64,000 bases of DNA, taken from positions 357,540 to 421,539 of the forward strand of contig CALXKL010000001.1 in NCBI GenBank assembly GCA_944388965.1. Direction: 5' to 3'. Below are positions 51,661 through 61,170 of this stretch, one piece after another; within the stretch, counting starts at the first letter, position 1; every line of letters begins with the position of its first letter. Origin of the DNA: an uncultured Spirochaetales bacterium (lineage in GTDB: Bacteria > Spirochaetota > Spirochaetia > Sphaerochaetales > Sphaerochaetaceae). The notes below the pieces were generated by a model. It saw nothing but the letters and a program-made list of their open reading frames with translations. It made no database searches and was not told the DNA's origin. Made by a program: the position numbers and the translations under genes.

Positions 51661-53369
51661 CGAAGGCGGTCATCGATGAGATCAGGAGCAAGGCGCTTTC
51701 CTATATCGAGAGCGAGAAGGAGCCGTATTTCAGAAACCAGGTGAAGGAGCTGCTGGACAAGGAGGACTGGGATGCCCTGTATGACGCCTTCTACACGGCG
51801 CTGGCCTTTGGAACGGCCGGCATGAGGGGTGTGATCGGAGGCGGAACCAACAGGATCAACACGTTCATGGTGTCCAAGGTCACCCAGGGCCTTGCCGAGT
51901 ACTGCAACGCCCATGTCGACAATCCGACGGTCGTGATCGCATACGACTCCAGACACTGGTCGAAGGAGTTCGCCACCTGTGCATCGCTCGTGCTGTCCGC
52001 CAACGGAGTGAGGACCTATCTCTACGACACCCTGCATCCGGTGCCTATGCTCTCCTTTGCCGTGAGGAACCTGAAGACGACTGCAGGCATTGTCATCACC
52101 GCAAGCCACAATCCGTCCAAGTACAACGGCTACAAGGTGTACTGGTCCGATGGTGGTCAGGTGACGCCGCCTCATGACATCGAGATCGCGAAGCTTGCCA
52201 ACGCGGTCGAGCCGGAGGCGATCAGGACGATGGACGAGAAGAGCGCCCGCGAGAGCGGGATCCTGTCCAGTGTCCCGCAGAGCGTCGACGAGGCGTACTA
52301 CGATATGGTGCTCTCCTCCCTGCGCCGTCCTGAGCTGGTCAAGGGAAGCCCGATCACTGTCGCATACACTCCTCTCCATGGCTCTGGCAACGTGCCTGTC
52401 CGCGAGATGCTTTCGAGAGTCGGCATCCGCACCTGCGTGGTGAAGGAGCAGGAGGAGCCGGACGGCTCGTTCCCGACCGTCAAGCTGCCCAACCCGGAGA
52501 GCGCCGAGGCGATGACGCGCGTCATCGGGCTTGCCAAGGAGGTGAAGGCCGACATCGTCCTCGGAACCGATCCGGATGCGGACCGCATGGGACTTGCAAT
52601 CCCGACCAATGCCGACAAGACCGACTACCTGCTGTTGACCGGCAACCAGATCGCGACGCTTCTTGCGGACTATCTTCTCACCACCTGCCGCGAGATGGGT
52701 GGAAGGGACAGGCGTCCTCTTGTCGTGAAGAGTCTGGTCACGACCGACCTCGTACGCAAGATAGCACAGGAGAACGGTGCGCACTGCAAGGACGTGCTCA
52801 CCGGCTTCAAGTACATCGCCCGCGAGATGAACGCAATCGACCAGGGAGAGAACACGGACGACTTCTTCCTCTTCGGTTGCGAGGAGAGCTACGGCTTCCT
52901 GACTGTCAACGACGTGCATGACAAGGATGCCGTGTCCTCGGCTATGGCCGCCGTCGAGATGATGTGCTACTACGCCAGCAAGGGCATCACGCTCCAGCAG
53001 CGTCTGGACAGCATCTACGCCCACTACGGCTACTACACCGAGCTCGTCTTCTCCAGGGACTACGAAGGGGCCGAGGGCAAGACCCGGATGGCCTCGATCA
53101 TGAAGGACCTCAGGAGCCTCGCGGCGGGACAGACGTTCGTCGGCCGCAGGATCGCTTCGGTGGAGGACCTGCTTGGCGAGGGCACCGGCTTCCCGAAGGC
53201 CGATGTCGTCATCATCCGCTTCGAAAGCGGCGAGAAGCTGGTCGTCCGTCCTTCCGGAACCGAGCCGAAGATCAAGTACTACATCTTCCTCGTCGAGGGA
53301 AAGGGTGGCAGAAGTGCGCTCGAGGAGAACAGGGGCGCCATTCTCGATGAGTTCAAGGCCGCTTTGTGA
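51651..53369 (+). CDS. Phospho-sugar mutase (PgcA/PGM2-like)
   Basis: The 572-residue protein has TAGIVITASHNPSKYNGYKVYW (phosphoserine loop), VLGTDPDADRMGLAIP (Mg site), LFGCEESYGFL (sugar loop GCEES) and VVRPSGTEPKIKYY (phosphate loop). The early FGTAGMRGVIGGGTNRIN segment is typical of PGM2/PgcA-type enzymes that interconvert glucose 1- and 6-phosphate and can act on ribose or mannose phosphates. It complements the other phosphohexomutase at 16.1-17.9 kb, which has an unusual sugar loop. The start overlaps the HAD gene stop; ATG 51657 is an alternative. Confidence 0.92.
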   Translation: MEMTKAVIDEIRSKALSYIESEKEPYFRNQVKELLDKEDWDALYDAFYTALAFGTAGMRGVIGGGTNRINTFMVSKVTQGLAEYCNAHVDNPTVVIAYDSRHWSKEFATCASLVLSANGVRTYLYDTLHPVPMLSFAVRNLKTTAGIVITASHNPSKYNGYKVYWSDGGQVTPPHDIEIAKLANAVEPEAIRTMDEKSARESGILSSVPQSVDEAYYDMVLSSLRRPELVKGSPITVAYTPLHGSGNVPVREMLSRVGIRTCVVKEQEEPDGSFPTVKLPNPESAEAMTRVIGLAKEVKADIVLGTDPDADRMGLAIPTNADKTDYLLLTGNQIATLLADYLLTTCREMGGRDRRPLVVKSLVTTDLVRKIAQENGAHCKDVLTGFKYIAREMNAIDQGENTDDFFLFGCEESYGFLTVNDVHDKDAVSSAMAAVEMMCYYASKGITLQQRLDSIYAHYGYYTELVFSRDYEGAEGKTRMASIMKDLRSLAAGQTFVGRRIASVEDLLGEGTGFPKADVVIIRFESGEKLVVRPSGTEPKIKYYIFLVEGKGGRSALEENRGAILDEFKAAL

Positions 53370-53442
53370 GTACTATTTCCTGAGGCTTCCATGCACAGAT
53401 GTCCTCCTCCCTCCTCTCAGGAGCGAGGGGGATCGTCTTCTG

Positions 53443-54102
53443 GTGCCCGACTTCGTCCTGCGCTCATCTGCATACATGAGCGACGAGTCGCGCAAGGAGG
53501 CCAGGGCAGGGATTTACGAGGACTGTCGCATCAGGATTCTGCATGCGGTGCAGGACCGCTACTACATCCCTCGTCTGATAGTCTCTGCCCTCGTGTTCCT
53601 CGTCTCCTATCTCTTCTTCTCACTTGTGCTTAGGAACGGGATACCCATGGTCGACGAGCTGGCGATATCCATAGCGGTCTGTGCCCTCGTATACGTGCGC
53701 ATGAGACGCTCCGTGCTCTCGAAGGGACTGTACGTGGATCTGTGCGGACAGTTGCAAAACACCCTGTCCTCACTCGTCGAGACCGAGGATGCCGGGCTGT
53801 CCGCCATCGAGGCCTGGTACGGGCGCGTCTCGTCATCCATCGACATGCCGGCGATGGCCGACCATCTGGCGAATGTCGAGAAGGCGGACGTGCCGTCCCT
53901 GGATGCTGAACTCCCGCCTGGACTGGTAGAGGTCCTGAAAGTCTATGCGACGAGTGTGCACAGGGAGTATTCCTCCTACCTCAGGCACATCAGGAGGAGC
54001 GCTGGAAGAGCGGATGCGAGACTGGCATCGCTGCTTCGCCAGAGCTCGGTATCGGACGGCCTCGACCTGTATCTGCTGTGCCTGTTTGGCCAGATCCTCT
54101 GA
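53443..54102 (+). CDS. Membrane protein of unknown function with two N-terminal helices
   Basis: The 219-residue frame has a short acidic N-terminus, two membrane helices (IPRLIVSALVFLVSYLFFSLVL and VDELAISIAVCALVYV), and a long helical soluble part ending in LRHIRRSAGRADARLASLLRQSS. No family is recognised. The start is uncertain: GTG 53443 has a purine-rich GGAGCGAGGGGG somewhat far upstream; ATG 53476 is the next candidate, and the open frame extends further upstream into the mutase gene. It lies between the mutase and comEC genes in the same direction. Confidence 0.5.
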   Translation: MPDFVLRSSAYMSDESRKEARAGIYEDCRIRILHAVQDRYYIPRLIVSALVFLVSYLFFSLVLRNGIPMVDELAISIAVCALVYVRMRRSVLSKGLYVDLCGQLQNTLSSLVETEDAGLSAIEAWYGRVSSSIDMPAMADHLANVEKADVPSLDAELPPGLVEVLKVYATSVHREYSSYLRHIRRSAGRADARLASLLRQSSVSDGLDLYLLCLFGQIL

Positions 54103-54120
54103 TTCCTGCATATGTGACGT

Positions 54121-55497
54121 GTGAGCGTCATACTGTTTGCCTGCATCATAGTATCCAGCTACTTCCTCAACGGGACGGTGTGCCTCGCATGCACCATGCT
54201 GTATGCACTGCACCTGGTGGTGCGGAAGGGCAGATGCGCTCTCCGCTTCACGCTTCCGGCGGCGTTCATATCCGTTCTTGCCGTCTCGAGGATGCTGCTG
54301 TTGTGCACGCCGTCCTTCGCACTGGCGGAGGGTGATGTCGAGGCCGTATGCGCTGTGGTCGTCCAGGACAGCACAGTCTCGCGATGGAACCGGAGGGCGG
54401 TCGTCTCTCTGAGTGAGTGCTTCGCTTCTGGCGGCGTCAGCGCAAGTGCAAGAGGCGTCGTGTCCGCAGGCTATCCGGAGGGAGTCGTCCTCCTTGCAGG
54501 CGACACGGTACTGCTTGTCGGTGGCATGGACGAGTACGGATTCGATGCTGATGAGTGCATCGTCCTGGAAAGGGGTGTCGCATCACGTTCAAGGAACAGG
54601 CTGATGGAACGTGGCCGTTCACTGATCGCCGGCGATGGCGGCCTCGAGGGAGAACTGTCGATGATGCTTCTTCTAGGCTGCACCGACATGCCGGACTTCC
54701 CCCTGACGGATCTTGCAAGAAGTTCTGGTACAAGCCATGTGCTCTCGCTGTCCGGAATGCACCTGTCCCTGTTCGCGACGCTTCTGCGTCTGGTCCTCGT
54801 GCCTCTTGTCGGCAGGCGGAGGGGAAGGGCGCTTGCCCTTGCCATGGTGTTCTTCTACGTATTCACAATCGGTCCGAAGCCGTCCGTCGTGAGGGCCTTC
54901 CTGCTCTCGCTCGTGTTCCTGACGGGCACCTTCCGCAGATCCGACGATGCCCTGTACGTGACCTTCATGCTCCAGATGGTTCTCTTCCCTCGGACGGTGA
55001 GCTCGCTTGCCGGCGCCCTGAGCTACCTGTCGCTGCTGGGGATCATGGCCCTGGCGAAGCCTGTCGCGAGGATGATCGACGAAATCGTCCTGCTGCCTTC
55101 CCCTCTCGTCTCCTCGGCCAGCGCCAGCATGGCGGCGCTTGTCACTACATGTCCGCTCTCGTATGTCGTGTTCGGAAGCTACCAGCTGTCCGCCATCGTC
55201 ACCAGCGCTCCGGTGTCGCTGCTCATATACCTGTACATGATCGCATCCCTTCTCCCTGTGCCGGATACCGTGATGCAGGTGCTCTATGTCGCGATCGTCA
55301 AGACCATGGAGGCCGGCTCTCTCGTGCCCCTGGCCCGTTCGCCCATGCCGTATTTTGCGTTTCTCGCCTCCTTGTTGCTCCTGTGTGCTCTTTCCTGTAT
55401 CCTCACCACGTACAGGAGGACAAGGGCATGTGGACGTTCAACTATGACAGTCCGGCGGAGATTTCGCGCCTTCTTTCTGCGTCTTCTCTTGCGATGA
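54121..55497 (+). CDS. ComEC/Rec2-type competence membrane protein
   Basis: The 458-residue protein has many membrane helices and the competence-domain motif TDLARSSGTSHVLSLSGMHLSLFATLLRL, followed by PKPSVVRAFLLSLVFLTGTF and SLLGIMALAKP, the ComEC core that forms the DNA channel. The N-terminal region resembles the ComEC OB/DUF4131 portion, while the C-terminal metallo-beta-lactamase domain found in many ComEC proteins is absent. It should import single-stranded DNA if this organism is competent. The GTG start at 54121 has no strong ribosome binding site. Its last 70 bases overlap the start of rsmA in another frame. Confidence 0.75.
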   Translation: MSVILFACIIVSSYFLNGTVCLACTMLYALHLVVRKGRCALRFTLPAAFISVLAVSRMLLLCTPSFALAEGDVEAVCAVVVQDSTVSRWNRRAVVSLSECFASGGVSASARGVVSAGYPEGVVLLAGDTVLLVGGMDEYGFDADECIVLERGVASRSRNRLMERGRSLIAGDGGLEGELSMMLLLGCTDMPDFPLTDLARSSGTSHVLSLSGMHLSLFATLLRLVLVPLVGRRRGRALALAMVFFYVFTIGPKPSVVRAFLLSLVFLTGTFRRSDDALYVTFMLQMVLFPRTVSSLAGALSYLSLLGIMALAKPVARMIDEIVLLPSPLVSSASASMAALVTTCPLSYVVFGSYQLSAIVTSAPVSLLIYLYMIASLLPVPDTVMQVLYVAIVKTMEAGSLVPLARSPMPYFAFLASLLLLCALSCILTTYRRTRACGRSTMTVRRRFRAFFLRLLLR

Positions 55498-56270
55498 CGA
55501 AGAAGTTCGGCCAGAACTTCCTCATCTCCCGTCAGGCGAGGGAGCGTATCGCCGACCTGATCGCGTCATCCGGCCCGTCCCTCGTGTGGGAGATAGGTCC
55601 CGGCATCGGTGCCATCACAAGCCTTCTGCTGAAGCGCGACATCACACTCAGGGCCTTCGAGATAGACCATGGCTTCTGCCAGATCCTCACCACCCAGGCC
55701 TTCGGCGACGAGCCTCGTTTCACCCTGGTCGAGGGCGATGCGCTCAAGACGCTGTTCGCCCAGCGCGATGTGCCGTCAATCGTTTGCGGCAACCTTCCGT
55801 ACAACGTCGGCAGCCAGTGCATCGCACGCCTGATAGAGAACGGCATGCTGCCAGACAGAATGGTGTTCACTCTCCAGAAGGAGGTCGTCGAGCGGATGTG
55901 CGCGAGCCCGTCATCCCCGTCCTGGTCATCGTTCTCCGTGTTGACGCAGCTGGACTACGAGAACCGCATGGCGTTCACCATCCCCCGCGGTTCGTTCTAC
56001 CCGAGTCCCAACGTGGACAGCGCACTCGTCGTCATGGACAAGAGGAGGGAACCGCTGGTCGAGGCCGACCTGAGACCGGTGTTCCTCGATACGGTCAGGG
56101 CCCTGTTCGCCCAGAGACGCAAGACGGTGAGGAACAACCTTGCAGGCGCGGGATATTCCCGCCAGCGGATAGACGATGTCCTCTCGGCTGTGCACCTGAG
56201 CGGGCAGGAGAGGGCCGAGACCTTCGATTTCGCCACGCTTCGCGCTATTGCGGTGGCGCTCAGGGACTGA
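55428..56270 (+). CDS. rsmA: 16S rRNA dimethyladenosine transferase
   Basis: The 280-residue protein carries KKFGQNFLISRQARERIADLI, VWEIGPGIGAITSLLLKR (SAM site), VCGNLPYNVGSQ (NLPY catalytic motif) and RRKTVRNNLAGAG. It methylates two adjacent adenosines near the 3' end of 16S rRNA during 30S assembly. The start at ATG 55428 is set by AGGAGG at 55414-55419. The first 70 bases lie inside comEC, so translation may be coupled. Confidence 0.93.
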   Translation: MWTFNYDSPAEISRLLSASSLAMTKKFGQNFLISRQARERIADLIASSGPSLVWEIGPGIGAITSLLLKRDITLRAFEIDHGFCQILTTQAFGDEPRFTLVEGDALKTLFAQRDVPSIVCGNLPYNVGSQCIARLIENGMLPDRMVFTLQKEVVERMCASPSSPSWSSFSVLTQLDYENRMAFTIPRGSFYPSPNVDSALVVMDKRREPLVEADLRPVFLDTVRALFAQRRKTVRNNLAGAGYSRQRIDDVLSAVHLSGQERAETFDFATLRAIAVALRD

Positions 56271-56355
56271 CGGAACCATTGAGGCCCGTCTGACGGGCAG
56301 CGTTCCGGTCCTCCATTCGCCCGGATGCCTACACCTACAGATTTTGAATCGTCAT

Positions 56356-56374
56356 CTCCTTGACAGACAAGGAG
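56356..56374 (+). terminator. Possible weak terminator after rsmA
   Basis: CTCCTTG (56356-56362) pairs with CAAGGAG (56368-56374) around ACAGA, followed by TAATTTC. A second AT-rich hairpin, ATTTCA/TGAAAT with TTTTTC after it, follows at 56376-56399. Either could end rsmA transcription; the T-tract of the second is better. Confidence 0.4.
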
Positions 56375-56420
56375 TAATTTCATTGATGTGAAATTTTTCT
56401 CAAAATGTGGTGCATATTGC

Positions 56421-56449
56421 TTGTATCAATATGCAAAAGGTTGTATAAG
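56421..56449 (+). promoter_or_regulatory. livK operon promoter
   Basis: TTGTAT (56421-56426) and TATAAG (56444-56449) are 17 bases apart. The leader is about 30 bases and includes AAGGAGGAG before ATG 56486. Confidence 0.6.
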
Positions 56450-56485
56450 CTATACCAAGGTAAAATCAAGGAGGAGAGAACCACA

Positions 56486-57655
56486 ATGAGAAAGACAATC
56501 GCCATGCTGCTGATTGCAACGACAGTGATCTTCGGTGTGTTCGCAAACGGAAGCGGCGAGTCTGCGGCCTCCGGTGATACATATGTCATCGGCTTCATGG
56601 GCCCGCTCACCGGCGACAACGCAAACTATGGAATCAGGTGCAACAATGCCACCCAGCTCGCGGTCAGCGAGATCAACGCCGCCGGCGGAATCAACGGCAA
56701 GCAGCTCGAGGTCATCGCCGAGAACACCCTCGGAACGACGGAAGGCGCCATCGCCGCATACGAGAAGCTCGTCTACAGCGATGGAGTGTGTGCAATCGTC
56801 GGACCCGTCTTCACCGGTCCCGCTCTTGCGGTCGCACAGCGCTGCTACGAGGATGGAATCGTCATGATCAGTCCGTCCGCAACCCACAAGGACGTCACGT
56901 CCCTCGGAGACTTCGTCTACAGGACCGTCCCGTCCGACGCCCTCCAGAGCGAGGTCGCCGCACATTATATGTATGAGGTTCTCGGCTACAGGAACATCGC
57001 ATGTCTGTATGCCATGAACGACTACAGCCAGGGTCTTGCGCTCGGCGTCCAGGAGACGTTCACCGAACTGGGCGGAACGGTCAGCGCAATGGAGACCTGC
57101 ATGGTCGGCGACAAGGACTTCAGGACCCAGCTTGGAGCCATCAGGAACTCCGGTGCCGAGGCCATCTACATCCCGAACTACACGGTCGAGGACGCTCTGA
57201 TCCTGGAGCAGGCCGCACAGCTCGGAATGAACCTCCCGTTCTTCTCGTCGGACGGATTCAGCGATCCCGAGATCTACAACCTGGCAGGCGACTACACTGA
57301 CGGCGTCATGTATGTCGGACCGGCACAGGCGGAGGCCTCCAGCATCCTGGCCGACTTCACCGCTGCATACAGCGCGGCCTATGACGGCGACCAGCCCGAC
57401 TCGTTCGCGACCAACGCATACGATGCCACCTACATCCTGGCCGAGGCCATCGGCAGGGCAGGCAGCACCGACTGGAGCGCGATCAACGACCAGGTCAAGG
57501 CGACCAGCGACTTCCAGGGTGCCAACGGAACGATCAACTTCGCCGCAAACGGCGACATGATCGCAAGCCAGGGCGTCTACTACGTCGAAGGCACGACTCC
57601 TGTCTACCAGGGTTCGTTCCAGATCGTCGACGACGCGATCGTCCAGGTCGACTGA
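56486..57655 (+). CDS. livK: Branched-chain amino acid ABC transporter substrate-binding protein
   Basis: The 389-residue protein has a signal peptide (IAMLLIATTVIFGVFANG) with no lipobox Cys, so it should be a free periplasmic protein, which fits a diderm spirochaete. The mature domain shows the LivK/LivJ pattern: YVIGFMGPLTGDNANYGI, INAAGGINGKQLEVIAEN, GVCAIVGPVFTGPALAVAQ, MISPSATHKDVTS and FQGANGTINFAANGD. It binds leucine, isoleucine and valine or related amino acids. It leads a complete transporter operon, and a terminator-like attenuator after it probably keeps its level above that of the membrane genes. Confidence 0.9.
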   Translation: MRKTIAMLLIATTVIFGVFANGSGESAASGDTYVIGFMGPLTGDNANYGIRCNNATQLAVSEINAAGGINGKQLEVIAENTLGTTEGAIAAYEKLVYSDGVCAIVGPVFTGPALAVAQRCYEDGIVMISPSATHKDVTSLGDFVYRTVPSDALQSEVAAHYMYEVLGYRNIACLYAMNDYSQGLALGVQETFTELGGTVSAMETCMVGDKDFRTQLGAIRNSGAEAIYIPNYTVEDALILEQAAQLGMNLPFFSSDGFSDPEIYNLAGDYTDGVMYVGPAQAEASSILADFTAAYSAAYDGDQPDSFATNAYDATYILAEAIGRAGSTDWSAINDQVKATSDFQGANGTINFAANGDMIASQGVYYVEGTTPVYQGSFQIVDDAIVQVD

Positions 57656-57674
57656 GCCTTCCATCAAGGACAAC

Positions 57675-57710
57675 GGCTGTCCCCTTGACAAGGGACAGCC
57701 TTGTGTTTTT
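57675..57710 (+). terminator. Attenuator/terminator between livK and livH
   Basis: GGCTGTCCC (57675-57683) pairs perfectly with GGGACAGCC (57692-57700), loop CTTGACAA, followed by TTGTGTTTTT. Partial readthrough would give more binding protein than permease. Confidence 0.75.
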
Positions 57711-57742
57711 CATAGAGTCAATTCGTTTTGGGAGGAAAATCC

Positions 57743-58663
57743 TTGGATACCCTCGTTCAGTACCTTCAATACCTCGTCAATGGTCTTACTCTGGGCGCCA
57801 TCTACGCACTCATCGCACTGGGGTACACCATGGTCTACGGTATCCTGAAGTTCATCAACTTCGCACATGGCGACATCCTCATGATAGGCGCCTATACGGG
57901 ACTGTTCACATACACGGCCCTGCTGGGTGAGAGCACGAATGCGGCATGGATGCTCATCGCCTTCTTCATCGCGATGCTGGTCAGCATGGCCTTCTGCGCA
58001 CTGCTTGGCATGTTCATCGAACGCGTCGCCTACAAGCCGCTCAGAAACGCGAACAGACTGGCTCCTCTGCTCAGCGCAATCGGAGTCTCGTTCATACTGT
58101 CGAACGGTGCGGCCTGGCTTTTCGGAGCGCAGAGCCGCCGCTTCCCTTATCCGTTCGACGATACGCCGATAATGCTCGGCGGAATATCCATCACGCCGCA
58201 CCAGATCCTCACGGTCGTCGTGTCGGTCATCATGATGGTCGTCCTGACCCTCTTCGTTAACAGGTCCAGAATGGGCAAGGCGATGAGGGCCACGAGCCTC
58301 GACCAGGCCACCAGCGAGCTGATGGGCATCGACGTCAACAGGATCATCTCCATGACCTTCGCCATCGGAAGCGCGCTTGCCGCGGTGGGCGGCATCCTTT
58401 CCGCATTCGACTTCCGCGTCTACGCCTCCATGGGCACCATGACAGGCCTGAAGGCCTTCGTCGCGGCTGTCATCGGAGGAATCGGGAACATACAGGGTGC
58501 GATGCTTGGCGGTGTGATCCTCGGCGTCCTGGAGTCCATCGGCGCTCCGCTGTTGCACATACCAAGCGCTCTGAAGGACACGATCGCCTTCGCCGTGCTG
58601 ATCGTCATACTTCTTGTCAAGCCGGATGGCATCCTCGGCAAGAACGAAAGGGAGAAGGTGTGA
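57743..58663 (+). CDS. livH: Branched-chain amino acid ABC transporter permease LivH
   Basis: The 306-residue protein has eight or so membrane segments and LivH signatures: VNGLTLGAIYALIALGYTMVYGILKFINFAHGDI and SMTFAIGSALAAVGGILSAF with GLKAFVAAVIGGIGNIQGAMLGG near the end. The start is TTG 57743, with GGAGG 7 bases upstream; no in-frame ATG fits as well. Confidence 0.9.
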   Translation: MDTLVQYLQYLVNGLTLGAIYALIALGYTMVYGILKFINFAHGDILMIGAYTGLFTYTALLGESTNAAWMLIAFFIAMLVSMAFCALLGMFIERVAYKPLRNANRLAPLLSAIGVSFILSNGAAWLFGAQSRRFPYPFDDTPIMLGGISITPHQILTVVVSVIMMVVLTLFVNRSRMGKAMRATSLDQATSELMGIDVNRIISMTFAIGSALAAVGGILSAFDFRVYASMGTMTGLKAFVAAVIGGIGNIQGAMLGGVILGVLESIGAPLLHIPSALKDTIAFAVLIVILLVKPDGILGKNEREKV

Positions 58664-58664
58664 T

Positions 58665-59582
58665 ATGCTGAACTTTTTCCAACTGATCATAATCTACGCA
58701 GGAATATACGCCCTGATGGCGATCGGCCAGAACTGCATCACCGGAAACACCGGAATGCTCTCGCTGTGCCATGCGGGCTTCTACTGCATCGGCAGCTATG
58801 TGACGGCAATCATCTGCAAGACGATGGGCCTGCCGTTCTGGTTCTCCCTTCCCGTCGCGGCCGTGGCCGCAGGACTGGTCGGCTTCCTGATCGGCGTTCC
58901 CACACTCCGCCTCAAGGGCGACTACCTGTGCATCGCGACGCTGGGACTGGGCGAGATCATCCGCAACATAGCGACCAACGTCAACCCGGTGGGAATCAAC
59001 AGCGTTCCGCGTGCCGCGCTCTTCGGCTACCAGTTCTCCTCAAGGAACAAGCTCACGTTCATTCTTCTGATCTGGTTCTTCGTGATGATCGCATACGTGC
59101 TCTTCCGTCAGCTTGCGCATTCCAGGATCGGACGCGCGATGATAGCCGTGCGCGAGGATGAGGTCGCCGCCCAGTCGAACGGAATCAACGTGACCAAGTA
59201 CAAGATAGGCGCCTTCACGCTGGGGGCCGCGATCGGAGGCGTGGCGGGCTGCTTCGCCACCGCATACACACTGACGGTGTCTCCCGGAAGCTATACGTTC
59301 ATGGTGTCCGTCATGGTGCTGTGCATGGTCGTGCTCGGCGGCATGGGCAACCTCAAGGGCGTCATCCTGGGTGCATTCATCATCGAGTTCATCTCTTACT
59401 TCCCGCAGCTTGTCGGACTCTCGTCGGTCATCCCGGCCCAGGCGAGCCAGGTCCTCTACGGACTCGTGCTTGTCATCATGATGATCTGCCGCCCGCAGGG
59501 CATCCTCGGACGCGACAGGTACCGCTACGGCAGCCAGGTGAAGAAGGGTGCACGCAAGGCGGCCGGAGCCAAGGAGGCCTGA
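58665..59582 (+). CDS. livM: Branched-chain amino acid ABC transporter permease LivM
   Basis: The 305-residue membrane protein has LivM features: LMAIGQNCITGNTGMLSLCHAGFYCIGSY and the EAA-like cytoplasmic loop RAMIAVREDEVAAQSNGINVTKYKIGAF, then MVVLGGMGNLKGVILGAF. It forms the channel with LivH. ATG 58665 follows the LivH stop within two bases. The lysine-rich C-terminus is an extension without a domain. Confidence 0.9.
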   Translation: MLNFFQLIIIYAGIYALMAIGQNCITGNTGMLSLCHAGFYCIGSYVTAIICKTMGLPFWFSLPVAAVAAGLVGFLIGVPTLRLKGDYLCIATLGLGEIIRNIATNVNPVGINSVPRAALFGYQFSSRNKLTFILLIWFFVMIAYVLFRQLAHSRIGRAMIAVREDEVAAQSNGINVTKYKIGAFTLGAAIGGVAGCFATAYTLTVSPGSYTFMVSVMVLCMVVLGGMGNLKGVILGAFIIEFISYFPQLVGLSSVIPAQASQVLYGLVLVIMMICRPQGILGRDRYRYGSQVKKGARKAAGAKEA

Positions 59583-59583
59583 G

Positions 59584-60363
59584 ATGAGGATACTTGAAGC
59601 ACAGGGCGTAAGCAGGATCTTCGGTGGCGTCGTCGCCGTTAACAACGTCGACTTCAATGTCGAGAAGGGGCTCGTCAACGGCCTGATCGGGCCGAACGGA
59701 GCGGGCAAGACCACGCTCTTCAACCAGATCACCGGCATGGACAAGCCCACCAGCGGAAAGATCATATTCGACGGCAAGGACATCACAGGGCTTCCCGCCT
59801 GGAAGATCAGCCGTCTCGGCGTTGCCAGGACATTCCAGAACATCAGACTGTATGGTGATCTGACAGTCATCGAGAACGTCATGATGGGACTTCACTTCAA
59901 GGTCGGCGCCGATCCCTTCAAGGGGCGCTTCGTCCAGGCGGTGAAGAGCTATTTCAATGCCGGAAGGGAGAACAGGGAGCTGTATGCCAGGGCCCTCGAG
60001 TGGCTGGAGTTCTTCGAGCTCGATGGCCTCAGGGACGAGGAGGCCCACAACCTCCCGTACGGCAACCAGAGGGAGCTCGAGATCGCCCGCGCTCTGGCGG
60101 CCGATCCCAAGGTGCTCTTCCTGGACGAGCCCGCAGCCGGCATGAACCCCGCCGAGACCGCCCATCTGATGCATATCATCGAGCGCATCAGGGACAAGGG
60201 CGTCACGGTCGTCCTGATCGAGCATGACATGAAGCTCGTGATGAACATCTGCGACAACATAACGGTGCTGAGCTTCGGCCAGAAGATCGCCGAGGGCACG
60301 CCGGAGGAGATCAGAAGCAACCCGCAGGTCATCGAGGCCTATCTGGGTAGGGAGGAGGACTGA
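59584..60363 (+). CDS. livG: Branched-chain amino acid ABC transporter ATPase LivG
   Basis: The 259-residue ATPase shows GLIGPNGAGKTTLFNQITG (Walker A), a signature LPYGNQRELEIARAL (GNQ in place of the usual SGGQ-like sequence, as is common in LivG), LFLDEPAAGMNP (Walker B) and IEHDMKLVM (His switch). It supplies ATP-driven power with LivF. The stop overlaps the livF start (TGATG). Confidence 0.92.
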   Translation: MRILEAQGVSRIFGGVVAVNNVDFNVEKGLVNGLIGPNGAGKTTLFNQITGMDKPTSGKIIFDGKDITGLPAWKISRLGVARTFQNIRLYGDLTVIENVMMGLHFKVGADPFKGRFVQAVKSYFNAGRENRELYARALEWLEFFELDGLRDEEAHNLPYGNQRELEIARALAADPKVLFLDEPAAGMNPAETAHLMHIIERIRDKGVTVVLIEHDMKLVMNICDNITVLSFGQKIAEGTPEEIRSNPQVIEAYLGREED

Positions 60364-61100
60364 TGGCAAGCATACTGGATATCGACTCGATCAGCGTACG
60401 CTATGGGGCCATCGAGGCGCTCCACAAGGTCTCCATGAAGGTTTCCGAAGGCGATATCATCGCCCTCATCGGAGCCAACGGTGCCGGCAAGAGCACCCTG
60501 CTGAAGGCCATAGTCAACCAGGTTCCGCTGGCGGAGGGCAGCATCTCCTTTGGCGGCGAGGTGACGGGCACGAGCGAGAAGCACAGGAAAAGCGTTCCGA
60601 CGCACCTTCTGTCGAAGAGGGGCATCGCCCTCGTTCCGGAAGGACGCCATGTCTTTGCCGACATGACCGTCGAGGAGAACCTCGACATGGGAGCCTTCCT
60701 CGTCGACGACGCCCGTCTGATCGCCAGGAAGAAGGAGGAGATGTTCGACTTCTTTCCGATCCTTGGTGCCAGAAAGGCTCAGAAGACCCGCTCCCTTTCA
60801 GGTGGAGAGCAGCAGATGATGGCGATCGCCCGTGCTCTCATGAGCAGCCCGCGCCTTCTGCTTCTAGACGAGCCCGGACTCGGACTCGCCCCGCTCGTGG
60901 TCCAGGACATCTTCAACAAGATCGCCATGATCAACGAGCAGGACAAGGTGACCGTATTCCTCGTCGAGCAGAACGCCCGCATGGCCCTTAAGGCCAGCAG
61001 CAGCGCCTACTGCCTCGAGAACGGGAACATCGTCCTCAGCGGTCCGTCGGACGAACTGCTGGTCAACGACAGAGTACGCGCGGCCTATCTTGGAGAATAA
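60363..61100 (+). CDS. livF: Branched-chain amino acid ABC transporter ATPase LivF
   Basis: The 245-residue ATPase has LIGANGAGKSTLLKAI (Walker A), SLSGGEQQMMAIARALM (signature), LLLLDEPGLGLAPLVVQDIF (Walker B) and LVEQNARMALK, matching LivF. It completes the livKHMGF set. A 70-base gap precedes the CBS-ACT gene, with TAGAAT at 61131-61136 as a possible extra promoter. Confidence 0.92.
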   Translation: MASILDIDSISVRYGAIEALHKVSMKVSEGDIIALIGANGAGKSTLLKAIVNQVPLAEGSISFGGEVTGTSEKHRKSVPTHLLSKRGIALVPEGRHVFADMTVEENLDMGAFLVDDARLIARKKEEMFDFFPILGARKAQKTRSLSGGEQQMMAIARALMSSPRLLLLDEPGLGLAPLVVQDIFNKIAMINEQDKVTVFLVEQNARMALKASSSAYCLENGNIVLSGPSDELLVNDRVRAAYLGE

Positions 61101-61170
61101 AAATGATGCACAGTTTTCCCCGTGGCGCTAGAATAGACATAGTACAGCCCTTTGACAGGAGGTGGACAGA

